A stretch of DNA of 8,397 nucleotides from Verrucomicrobiota bacterium. Its GTDB lineage: Bacteria; Verrucomicrobiota; Verrucomicrobiia; Opitutales; Opitutaceae. Below are positions 1-6,268 of this stretch, one piece after another. Made by a program: the position numbers and the translations under genes. Location of the stretch: contig JAEWKR010000003.1 in the NCBI GenBank assembly GCA_023457715.1, positions 1 through 8,397 of the forward strand, read 5' to 3'. The notes beneath the pieces were generated by a model. It did not search any database. It had not been told where the DNA came from and saw only the letters and a list, made by a program, of their open reading frames with translations. Every line of letters starts with the position of its first letter. Within the stretch, counting starts at the first letter, position 1.

Positions 1-10
1 AAGGACCGAG

Positions 11-50
11 CCTCCGTGTCCTCTGTGTCGGAGCTCTGTGCTCTCTGTGG
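11..50. repeat. Degenerate CTCTGTG-type short tandem repeat
   Basis: Imperfect units of roughly 9 to 12 bp follow each other (CCTCCGTGT, CCTCTGTGT, then CGGAGCTCTGTG and CTCTCTGTGG). On the minus strand they read as CACAGAG-type units. The tract lies beyond the end of the DUF2017 gene and has no coding character. Similar CACAGAG-type intergenic repeats are, to my recollection, frequent in some Verrucomicrobiota and other environmental genomes; that is recollection and not a search result. The tract may continue past the left edge of the window. Confidence 0.55.
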
Positions 51-70
51 CTACTTCGGAATCCAGGTCC

Positions 71-84
71 AACATCGAACATCG
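71..84. repeat. Tandem AACATCG doublet
   Basis: Two perfect back-to-back copies of the 7-mer AACATCG are followed by a partial third (AC). This looks like a remnant of a longer AACATCGA-type tandem repeat. It lies between the CTCTGTG tract and the REP-like elements, so this intergenic stretch is a mosaic of short repeat families. No function can be read from it. Confidence 0.45.
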
Positions 85-107
85 ACCGAGTCCGCGGCTA
101 TCCGAAC

Positions 108-238
108 GTAGCGAGGAGCGCCAGCGAGTCGATCGGCGGAGCCCGCGTTTTCGCCACGTCCCTCCTCGGATTTCGAATCGCTGGCGCTCTTCGCTACGCC
201 CAGGCGCCTTCGTGTAGCGAGGAGCGCCAGCGAGTCGA
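108..238. repeat. REP-like cluster: three copies of a 25-bp element, +/-/+
   Basis: A 25-bp sequence beginning GTAGCGAGGAGCGCCAGC occurs identically at 108-132 and 214-238. A reverse-complement copy lies between them at 173-197 and matches 23 of 25 bases. The spacers are 40 nt and 16 nt, so the middle copy can pair with either flanking copy, giving two mutually exclusive hairpins. Orientation, size and position just past the 3' end of a transcription unit (clpS-DUF2017) resemble REP/BIME-type dispersed palindromic elements, which in other bacteria are mobilised by RAYT (TnpA-REP) proteins. No RAYT gene lies in the window. The repeats are seen directly; the REP classification is inference. Confidence 0.7.
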
Positions 239-260
239 CGGCTGACCTCCAAAGCCCCGA

Positions 261-289
261 CAAATAAACCGGTCTGGCGCGAGGAGACC
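261..289 (-). terminator. Candidate intrinsic terminator after the DUF2017 gene
   Basis: Directly after the DUF2017 TGA codon, the minus strand reads GGTCT, a 9-nt loop, then AGACC (arms 285-289 and 271-275), followed by GGTTTATTTG. A stem immediately followed by a T-rich run is the layout of a Rho-independent terminator. The stem has only 5 bp and the T run is interrupted, so this is a modest candidate. It would close the clpS-DUF2017 unit. Confidence 0.35.
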
Positions 290-751
290 TCACCCGTCCA
301 GGATGCTGTCGTCGAGGTGCTGGATGATGAGTTCCTGGATCGTCGCCAGGAAAAGGTAGCACATGAAGGCCTTTCGCAATGGGTCGGCGAAGGTCATGAC
401 GTCGACGTCGCCGCTCTCCAGCAATTCGTCGTCCAACTGCAGCAGGTAACGTTCACGGAGGCGCAGCCGGACCGCGGCACACGCCCGCACGATGATCTCG
501 GCGTTCTGCTCGTCAAAGGCCACGACGCCCTCGCTGAAAAACTCGTCGTTGAACAGGGCCAGCAGCGCCTGCACCTCCGAACCCTGGCTGGTCAGCAGCT
601 CCCCGCGCCAGGCGTCGCGCATGTCGTCGTCGAGGTCCGGCAGCGACAGCGGCGCCACCAGGTCTGTCCGCAGCCCCTCCGCCAGTTCACGGATGACGTC
701 GAGCAGGGGGGCCACCACCGGCAGCGCGAGTTTGACTTCAATGCGTTTCAT
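290..751 (-). CDS. DUF2017-like protein encoded with ClpS
   Basis: A 153-residue acidic, Leu-rich protein with no signal peptide or membrane segment, probably cytoplasmic and largely helical. I assign it to the DUF2017 family from its size, its composition and above all its position directly after clpS, an arrangement known in Actinobacteria. No catalytic motif is visible and the function is unknown. Visible features are an N-terminal stretch MKRIEVKLALPVVAPLLDVI, a central acidic-helical region (LALFNDEFFSEGVVAFDEQN) and a C-terminal segment around FMCYLFLATIQELIIQHLDD. The ATG at 749-751 overlaps the clpS stop by 14 nt. GGAG four bases upstream of this ATG is the best ribosome-binding site in the window, so translation is probably coupled. 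A plausible inference is a helper or modulator of ClpS- or Clp-dependent proteolysis, but nothing in the sequence proves it. Confidence 0.75.
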   Translation of the reverse strand: MKRIEVKLALPVVAPLLDVIRELAEGLRTDLVAPLSLPDLDDDMRDAWRGELLTSQGSEVQALLALFNDEFFSEGVVAFDEQNAEIIVRACAAVRLRLRERYLLQLDDELLESGDVDVMTFADPLRKAFMCYLFLATIQELIIQHLDDSILDG

Positions 752-1034
752 CGGGCTCCAGGACGGCGGTGAGGTGCCACTGCTGCAGCGTGTACACGTA
801 AGCCTCGGCTTTCTCGCGCAGGCCGCTCCAAACGATCGAGCGGCCCTGTTCGTGCACCTCCAGCATCTTCTGCCGGGCCGTCTGTTCGTCGAAGCCGAAG
901 ACCTTTTTGAAGACGAGGACGACGTAGGACATGAGATTGACGGGGTCGTTCAACACGACCACGCGCCACACGCCTTCGAGGGCCAGTTCGGTCCGCGCTT
1001 CCGTCGCGGGGAGAGTATGCGGGCTGCTGGACAT
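738..1034 (-). CDS. clpS: ATP-dependent Clp protease adaptor protein ClpS
   Basis: A 98-residue ClpS adaptor. ClpS proteins bind substrates with destabilising N-terminal residues and deliver them to ClpA- or ClpC-type unfoldases for degradation. The core runs from about residue 22 (WRVVVLNDPVNLMSYVVLVF) through KVFGFDEQTARQKMLEVHEQG to WHLTAVLE, and covers essentially the whole fold. By comparison with E. coli ClpS, N29 and D30 correspond to the pocket residues that bind the substrate amino group, M35 to the gatekeeper Met and H61 to the pocket His. P31 stands where E. coli has a second Asp; to my recollection actinobacterial ClpS proteins also have NDPVNLMSY. I chose the ATG at 1032-1034 because it gives a family-typical short, Ser/Thr/Ala-rich tail. 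A GTG at 1137-1139 would add 35 unconserved, Pro-rich residues. No Shine-Dalgarno is evident. The gene is translationally linked to the DUF2017 gene, and no clpA or clpC is in the window. Confidence 0.93.
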   Translation of the reverse strand: MSSSPHTLPATEARTELALEGVWRVVVLNDPVNLMSYVVLVFKKVFGFDEQTARQKMLEVHEQGRSIVWSGLREKAEAYVYTLQQWHLTAVLEPDETH

Positions 1035-1038
1035 TCGG

Positions 1039-1050
1039 GTTCGCGCGAAC
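1039..1050. promoter_or_regulatory. 12-bp perfect palindrome next to the clpS start
   Basis: GTTCGCGCGAAC is its own reverse complement and ends four bases before the clpS ATG. It could be an operator or a small structure that limits ribosome access. In DNA this GC-rich it could also be chance. No promoter boxes are clear around it. Confidence 0.25.
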
Positions 1051-1113
1051 GATATGGGCGGGAGGGCGCCGTGCAACTCGGGAGCGGGGTTGGCAAAATT
1101 GGCGCGCGGCGGC

Positions 1114-1129
1114 GGGGTGCCGACACCCC
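1114..1129 (-). terminator. Hairpin between proS and clpS, possible terminator or attenuator
   Basis: The minus strand reads GGGGTG, loop TCGG, CACCCC: a perfect 6-bp GC-rich stem with a 4-nt loop, beginning 23 nt after the proS stop codon. No T run follows directly; AATTTT comes about 12 nt further on. It may therefore be a weak or Rho-assisted terminator, or an RNA-stabilising 3' end for proS. The rest of this 118-nt gap shows only the palindrome next to clpS. Confidence 0.3.
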
Positions 1130-1152
1130 ACCCTACCACACGCCGGAGGCGA

Positions 1153-2916
1153 CTATCGGGCCGCGGCCACGGCGATGGCGGCGGCGAGTTGGGCCTCGGC
1201 GTCCGCGACCGGAATGCGCGCGACGTCCTTCTGCGCGCGGGGCTTGAGTTCGATGATGCCTTCCTTGAGGCCTTTGCCCCCGATGGTGAGGCGCAAGGGA
1301 ATGCCGATCAGGTCGGCATCCTTGAACTTCACGCCCGGACGCTCCGCACGGTCGTCCACCAGCACGTCGGCCCCCGCCTGCTCGGCCGCGGCGGCGAGCC
1401 GGCGGGCGAGGTCCATCGCCTCCGGCAGCTGCGGATCGAGGACGCAGATGAGGACTTGGAAAGGCGCGACATTCCAGGGCCAGACGATGCCGTCGGCGTC
1501 GTGGCTCTGTTCGATGACGGCCTGGAGGGTCCGGCTGATGCCGATCCCATAGCAGCCCATGACCATGGGATGGCTCTGTTTCTTGTCGTCGGTGTAGACG
1601 GCGCCGAACTTCTCCGAGTACTTTGTGCCCAGCTTGAAGATGTGCCCGACCTCGATGCCGCGTCGGGACTGGAGCGGCTGGCCGGACTTCACGTCCGGTT
1701 CGCCCGGACGCACGCGGCGGAAGTCGCCGAAGCGCGTGATCGCGAGGTCGCGGGTCACGTTCACGTTGCGCAGGTGGAAACCGTCCTTGTTCGCGCCGGT
1801 CGTGCCGTTGCCGATCAGGCGAATGGCGTGGTCGGCGAAAACGCCCGCGAGGGCCGCCGGGTTGCGGATCGTACCCTGCACGGCGCCGAGGCTGCCCGGC
1901 TTGGCGCCGAGCACCGGCTCGATCTCCTCGGGCGTCGCCGGACGGAAGAGCGTGAAGCCCAGGGCGCCGAGCTTGGCCTCCTCCAGGTCGTCGCTGCCTC
2001 GCAGGATGACCAGGAAGGGCTTGCCGTCGCCGATGAACACCAGCGTCTTGAACTGCCGGTCGCCGGGAACCGAGTACGGCGCCGCCTCCAGCGCCGCGAT
2101 GGTCACGACGCCCGGGGTGGCAAATTCCTCGATCGCGCCAACGGGGGCGGCATCGGCCAGGTCCGCCGGCACCAGGGCGCTCGTGGCTTTTTCACGGTTC
2201 GCGGCGTAACCGCTGGCCTCGTTGTAGATGACATCATCGTCACCGACTTCCGCCGGCACCATGAATTCATGCGAAAAGCTTCCGCCCATGACGCCCGTGT
2301 CCGCCTCAACGGCGATGGCGTGCACCCCGAGCCGCCGGAAGAACGCCTCGTAGGCCCCCTTCATCCGAAGGTAGCTCTGAACCGCGTGCTCGTCGTCCAC
2401 ATCGAACGAATACGCATCCATCATCACGAATTCGCGCGCGCGCATCAGTCCGTAGCGGGGACGGATCTCGTTCCGGAACTTGGTGGCAATCTGGTAGAAA
2501 TTCTTGGGCAGGTCGCGGTAGCTCGTGATCTCGGTCTTCACCAGCGGCGTGATCACCTCCTCGTGGGTCGGCCCGAGCACGAACTCCGGATCGCGCGACG
2601 GCCGCTTGTTTTCGCCCGCGCTGTCAGCCCGGAACATGATCTCGCGCGCCGCCGACCAGCGCGGCCCCTGCTGCCACAATTCGACCGGATGCACGTGCGG
2701 CATCCAGAGTTCAATCCCTCCCGCCCGGTCCAACTCCTCGCGGCAGATCTGGGAGATCTTCTGCATCACGCGGAGCCCCAGCGGCATGAACGTGTAAAGG
2801 CCGCCGCTCAGCTTTCGGACCAAACCGGCGCGAACCAGCAGCTTGTGGGACGCGATCTCCGCGTCGGACGGACTCTCTTTCAGCGTCGGAATGAAGAACT
2901 GCGACCAGAGTTTCAT
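1153..2916 (-). CDS. proS: Prolyl-tRNA synthetase (bacterial type, with editing insertion)
   Basis: ProRS charges tRNA(Pro) with proline in the cytoplasm and is essential. The 587 residues fit the bacterial type (E. coli has 572). The class II catalytic core opens with KLWSQFFIPTLKE. The TxE-type loop is GPTHEE (115-120). Motif 2 runs from FRNEIRPRYGLMRAREF to MMDAYSF (147-171). Motif 3 is MGCYGIGISR (453-462). Between motifs 2 and 3, about residues 225-400, lies the long insertion (INS) that in this family removes alanine mischarged onto tRNA(Pro); GNGTTGANKDGFHL (369-382) lies in it. The C-terminal anticodon-binding domain (about 486-580) contains VDDRAERPGVKFKDADLIGIP-type residues. The ATG gives the canonical N-terminus. 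No Shine-Dalgarno is visible; the leader holds two direct copies of a 9-mer, CGGTCAGGC (2923-2931, 2939-2947). The 8-bp repeat array separates the gene from the kinase upstream, so proS probably has its own promoter, though none is obvious. No T-box leader was recognised. Confidence 0.97.
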   Translation of the reverse strand: MKLWSQFFIPTLKESPSDAEIASHKLLVRAGLVRKLSGGLYTFMPLGLRVMQKISQICREELDRAGGIELWMPHVHPVELWQQGPRWSAAREIMFRADSAGENKRPSRDPEFVLGPTHEEVITPLVKTEITSYRDLPKNFYQIATKFRNEIRPRYGLMRAREFVMMDAYSFDVDDEHAVQSYLRMKGAYEAFFRRLGVHAIAVEADTGVMGGSFSHEFMVPAEVGDDDVIYNEASGYAANREKATSALVPADLADAAPVGAIEEFATPGVVTIAALEAAPYSVPGDRQFKTLVFIGDGKPFLVILRGSDDLEEAKLGALGFTLFRPATPEEIEPVLGAKPGSLGAVQGTIRNPAALAGVFADHAIRLIGNGTTGANKDGFHLRNVNVTRDLAITRFGDFRRVRPGEPDVKSGQPLQSRRGIEVGHIFKLGTKYSEKFGAVYTDDKKQSHPMVMGCYGIGISRTLQAVIEQSHDADGIVWPWNVAPFQVLICVLDPQLPEAMDLARRLAAAAEQAGADVLVDDRAERPGVKFKDADLIGIPLRLTIGGKGLKEGIIELKPRAQKDVARIPVADAEAQLAAAIAVAAAR

Positions 2917-2940
2917 GGAAGTCGGTCAGGCAAACAGGCG

Positions 2941-3162
2941 GTCAGGCCGGGGGCAAGGCCGGAAGGCCCAAGGTCGGGGGGCCCAAGGCCGGAGGGCCGG
3001 AGGGCCAGAGGACCGGAGGGCCAGAGGGCCAGAAACCGGAGGACCCGAGGACCAGAGGGCCAGAGGGTCGGAGGACCAGAGGCCAGATGGCCCTGGCTTT
3101 CTGATCTTCCGGCCCTCTGGCCTTCCGGCCCTCTGGCCCTCCGGCCCTCCGGCCCTCTGGCC
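2941..3162. repeat. 8-bp tandem repeat array (RGAGGGCC) with inverted arm, forming a long hairpin
   Basis: From 2991 to 3092 about 13 units of 7-8 bp follow each other, with consensus RGAGGGCC (variants GGAGGGCC, AGAGGGCC, GGAGGACC, AGAGGACC). A more degenerate stretch precedes them (2941-2990). After an 18-nt non-repeat spacer (3093-3110) the same unit runs in reverse orientation: six copies of GGCCYTCY from 3111, ending in GGCC at 3159-3162. The last base of the array is part of the kinase TAG stop codon. The two arms can fold into a long, imperfect, very GC-rich hairpin in the RNA 3' of the kinase. It fills nearly all of the 245-nt kinase-proS gap. It could act as a transcription barrier, an RNA-stabilising 3' structure or a dispersed repeat; the sequence does not decide which. 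A translation of the array would be an artefact of the repeat period. Confidence 0.8.
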
Positions 3163-6100
3163 TACACCGCCTGCAGATCGATCCAGAAGGTCGTGCCTTC
3201 GCCGACTTTGGATTCCAGGCCGACGTGGCCGTTCATCCGTTGGACGGCGCGGCGGACGATGGCCAGACCGACGCCGGTGCCCTCGTAGGAACCCGTCGTG
3301 TGCAGCCGCTCGAACATTTCGAAGGCGCGGGCGACGCGGTCGGGCGCGATGCCGATGCCGTTGTCAGCGACGAACAGGCGGATCCAACCGGTGCGACGTT
3401 CGGTCCAGATGCGCACCTCGGGGGTGCGGCCCTCCGGCACGAACTTCACCGCGTTGCCCACCAGATTGGTGATGCATTGGGTGAGGTACGCCTCGTTGCC
3501 CAGGACGGTGGCGAGCGGACTCTGGAGCCGCACGGTGGCGCGCGGCGGCTGGAATTCCGGATGCTCCCGCACGATGTCGCCGACCAGCGCGTCCAGATTG
3601 ACCGGCACCAGCTCCACCTTGGTCTTGGAGATCCGGGTGTACGTGAGGAGATCCGAGATCAGTCGCTCCAGGCGGGTCGAGGCGCGCCGGACCCGGTCGA
3701 GGTAGCCGCGCTGCTCCTCGGTCAGGCGATCGCCACCCTCCTCCAGCGTCAATTCGGTGAAGCCGCGGATGCTCCGCAGCGGAGCGCGCAAGTCATGGGA
3801 TACTGAATACGAGAACGCCTCCAGTTCCTGGATCGCCTCGTTCAACTCGACCGTGCGCAGCTGGACGCGGCGTTCGAGTTCCTCCTCCATCCGCTTGCGG
3901 TCGGTCAGGTCGCGAAGAATCCAGGCGTACCCGCGGACCACACCCTCGTCGCGCAGGACCGCGGTGTGGCTGCTGGCCCAAAGCTGGGTGCCGTCCTGGC
4001 GCGTGAACCATCGCTCGTCGGACGCAGCGCCCCGCTCGCGGGCGGCGGCCAGCTGTTGTTCCGCCGCCGCGCGGTCCTGGGGCGCGTAGAACTCGGTCAC
4101 ATACCGGCCCACCGCGTGCGCCTCGGGGAAGCCCAGGATGCGCTCGGCGCCTCCGTTCCACGATTCGATCCGCCCGATCGCGTCGAGCGCCACGATGGCG
4201 TAATCCTGCACGCCCTCGACCAGCAGGCTGAACCGCTCCTCGGTTTCCCGTGCCACCCGCTCGGCGCGGCGCCGTTCCTCGACCTCCTGCCGGGCGGCCT
4301 GGAACAGCAGCGCATTCTCGACGGAGAGCCGGACCCGCGTGGACACCTCGTCAGCCAGATGACGATGCTCATCGGAGAAGCGCCGGCGGCTGGCGCCCGT
4401 CGTGCCAAAACTGAACACGGCCCAGATCTTTCCGTGCACGACCACGGGGACATGCAGGGCGGACTGCACCTCGAGCGCACGCAGCATGCGGCGTTGGGCC
4501 TCGTCCCCTGTGGCCCGCTCCCAATCTTCCGGGGTCAACTCGTCCGCGACCACCACCAGACCGGTGCGTGCCGCCTGCGCCAGATTGTTCGAGCCGCCGA
4601 TCGGCAGCCGGACGCCGTCCAGAAACCGGCTCAGCCGCTCCGTCGTGGCGTCGTCGACATGGGCGACGGCCTGCGCCACCAGGTCGCCGCCGTTCGCGCG
4701 AAACAGCACGGCGACGTCCGCAAGCCGCGGCACCGCCAGCTGCACGATCCCGCGCGCGGTGGATTCGTAGTCCATGGACGCGATGAGCAGCTTGCCACAG
4801 TCGGCGACGAAACGGGCCGCCTCCTCGGACCGCTTGTGGGTCGTGAGATCCGACGTCAGCGCGTAGACGCCAACCACTTCCCCATCGTCGCCGCGGTGCG
4901 GCACATAAAGAGTGTGCATGTAGCGCGCGCCGAGTTTCGGCATCGCGGACCAGCGTTCGTAGGTCACCCCCTCGCCCTGCAGCGCGCGAGCCGCATAGTT
5001 CTCCACTTCGGCCCGGGAGACGGGATCAACGAGCTCGTCCATCCGGCGGCCGACGGGCGCCTGGCCCTCCCGACCAAAATATTCGTCGAAGCGCCGGTTG
5101 CTGAATCGGACGATACCGGAGCGATCGAAATACGCGACGAGGGCGGGCACCGCGTCGACGAGCAGCGAGAGCTGGCCTTCGCGGGCGCGGGTGGTGGCTT
5201 CGCTTCGTTCGGCTCGGCGCTCGGCGCGCTCGTAGCGACGGAGTGCCAGGAGCAGCCCGGTGCTGACCAGCAAGCCAACCGCAGCCACGGCCCAAGGCTG
5301 CACGGACGGTGACGCGTGGAGCGTGTAGACGAGAGTCCACGGATGCTCGAGCGCCTTGATCGTGCTGACCCGCTTTGCGCCGCGTGCCGGCTCCTTCGCA
5401 AACAGGGGGTAGATCCGCGCCTCCGGCAGGATGCCCGCGCCATCATATACTTCGACGGAAAAGTCGGGATGCGCGTTCGGCTGGATCACGGCATTCAGGA
5501 AATCGCCGTCGCGGAACGCCGCGTACGCAAAGCCCTTCAGGCGTTCGCGGCGGCCGGCCAGGTCGGCGGGTTGTCTGCCGCCCTCGTAGAAAGGCACATA
5601 GATCAGGAACCCCGACTGACGAACCCCGCGGATCTCCTGCACCAGGGTGACCCGCCCCGACGCGGTGGGTTCGCCGGTGTCACGGGCCCGGTCCATCGCC
5701 GCCTGCCGGATTTCCTCGGTATGCATGTCGAACCCGATGGCGGCGAGGTTACGCTCGTCCAGCGGGTCGAGATAAAGGATGGTGTGGTACTCGGGCCGCG
5801 CGTTCGGCGGCCAGACCCGGAAATCGGGCCAACCGTCCCGGCGCGCCGCCGTCTCCAGTTTCCCCACGTCCTCGGGCCGGACGCGCAGCGAAATGCCCAC
5901 GCCCTGGACCCCGGGGTAGCGGTCGGTGACCTTGAGGTGGCCGAAGTAGCGCACGTAGCGGTCATGAGGCATCCATCCCTCGGTCGCGAAGAATCCGGCG
6001 GCGCCCCGCAACAACGCCTCGTAGGCCGCAAGCCGCGCCGCGAGCCGCAGCTCCACCTCGGCGGCATGCAGCATCAGCTGGCGATCGGCGGCGAGCCGGG

Positions 6101-6206
6101 CTGTCTCGCGCGTCAGCACCACCGCCAGCAGGGTCAGCCCGCAGCCCGCCAGAAACACGCGGAGCGCGAGGGTGAAGCCGGGCCAGAGCGTTCGCGGATT
6201 GGGCAT
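3162..6206 (-). CDS. Membrane sensor histidine kinase, CHASE-PAS-GAF-PAS-HisKA-HATPase
   Basis: A 1014-residue hybrid-sensor type kinase without a receiver domain. A first membrane segment (about 13-32) is followed by an extracytoplasmic CHASE domain (about 70-270), recognisable by PGVQGVGISLRV, YLDPLDERNLAAIGFDM and GFLIYVPFYEGG. A second membrane segment (about 303-323) leads to a short coiled coil rich in Arg/Glu. The cytoplasmic part has PAS (about 345-455), GAF (about 470-635), a helical linker, a second PAS (about 655-768, with PAC-like YAWILRDLTDRKR) and a coiled coil. The HisKA H-box is SVSHDLRAPLR with phospho-acceptor H804. The ATPase has N-box NLVGNAVKF (N918), G1 DNGIGI (948-953), F-box FEMFERLH, G2 GTGVGLAI (977-984) and GEGTTFWIDL near the end. 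CHASE domains sense small external ligands; the ligand here cannot be predicted. I chose the ATG at 6204-6206 because it directly precedes the anchor; a longer in-frame reading runs back into the mutase gene and is spurious. No Shine-Dalgarno is clear. No response regulator is adjacent, so the kinase is an orphan in this window. Confidence 0.93.
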   Translation of the reverse strand: MPNPRTLWPGFTLALRVFLAGCGLTLLAVVLTRETARLAADRQLMLHAAEVELRLAARLAAYEALLRGAAGFFATEGWMPHDRYVRYFGHLKVTDRYPGVQGVGISLRVRPEDVGKLETAARRDGWPDFRVWPPNARPEYHTILYLDPLDERNLAAIGFDMHTEEIRQAAMDRARDTGEPTASGRVTLVQEIRGVRQSGFLIYVPFYEGGRQPADLAGRRERLKGFAYAAFRDGDFLNAVIQPNAHPDFSVEVYDGAGILPEARIYPLFAKEPARGAKRVSTIKALEHPWTLVYTLHASPSVQPWAVAAVGLLVSTGLLLALRRYERAERRAERSEATTRAREGQLSLLVDAVPALVAYFDRSGIVRFSNRRFDEYFGREGQAPVGRRMDELVDPVSRAEVENYAARALQGEGVTYERWSAMPKLGARYMHTLYVPHRGDDGEVVGVYALTSDLTTHKRSEEAARFVADCGKLLIASMDYESTARGIVQLAVPRLADVAVLFRANGGDLVAQAVAHVDDATTERLSRFLDGVRLPIGGSNNLAQAARTGLVVVADELTPEDWERATGDEAQRRMLRALEVQSALHVPVVVHGKIWAVFSFGTTGASRRRFSDEHRHLADEVSTRVRLSVENALLFQAARQEVEERRRAERVARETEERFSLLVEGVQDYAIVALDAIGRIESWNGGAERILGFPEAHAVGRYVTEFYAPQDRAAAEQQLAAARERGAASDERWFTRQDGTQLWASSHTAVLRDEGVVRGYAWILRDLTDRKRMEEELERRVQLRTVELNEAIQELEAFSYSVSHDLRAPLRSIRGFTELTLEEGGDRLTEEQRGYLDRVRRASTRLERLISDLLTYTRISKTKVELVPVNLDALVGDIVREHPEFQPPRATVRLQSPLATVLGNEAYLTQCITNLVGNAVKFVPEGRTPEVRIWTERRTGWIRLFVADNGIGIAPDRVARAFEMFERLHTTGSYEGTGVGLAIVRRAVQRMNGHVGLESKVGEGTTFWIDLQAV

Positions 6207-6225
6207 CGGGTGGGATGGCCGAAAG

Positions 6226-6267
6226 GGTCGTTGCCGTGGCGCTCGGCCTGCGCGCCACGGGGCGACC
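6226..6267 (-). terminator. Strong hairpin between phosphomutase and kinase
   Basis: The 62-nt gap holds an inverted repeat with a perfect 9-bp inner stem (CCGTGGCGC at 6234-6242 against GCGCCACGG at 6252-6260, 9-nt loop) and, across small bulges, a 5-bp outer stem (GGTCG 6226-6230 against CGACC 6263-6267). On the transcribed strand it is followed by CTTTCGG, only a short T run. It starts two bases after the mutase stop codon and ends 19 nt before the kinase ATG. It could therefore terminate or attenuate transcription, or limit ribosome access to the kinase start. Confidence 0.5.
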
Positions 6268-6268
6268 T

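Noticed and set aside
51..362. Plus-strand 103-codon open frame over the left intergenic repeats
   Set aside because: It consists of repeat DNA and the antisense of the DUF2017 gene end, with no recognisable protein features.
1035..1139. 35-residue N-terminal extension of ClpS from a GTG
   Set aside because: It would encode the intergenic hairpin and a Pro-rich stretch unlike ClpS. The ATG at 1032-1034 gives the usual length.
2941..3162. CRISPR array or repeat protein
   Set aside because: The units are 8 bp with no unique spacers, which rules out CRISPR. The 8-bp period is out of phase with codons, and no start, stop or domain context supports a coding role.
931..3288. Plus-strand open frame of 785 codons
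   Set aside because: It runs antisense to clpS, proS, the repeat array and the kinase end. Its composition (Arg, Gly, His rich, low complexity) is typical of a reading opposite a GC-rich gene, and proS is unmistakable on the other strand.
3966..5312. Plus-strand open frame of 448 codons opposite the kinase
   Set aside because: Antisense shadow of a gene whose PAS and GAF domains are recognisable on the minus strand. The product has no family features.
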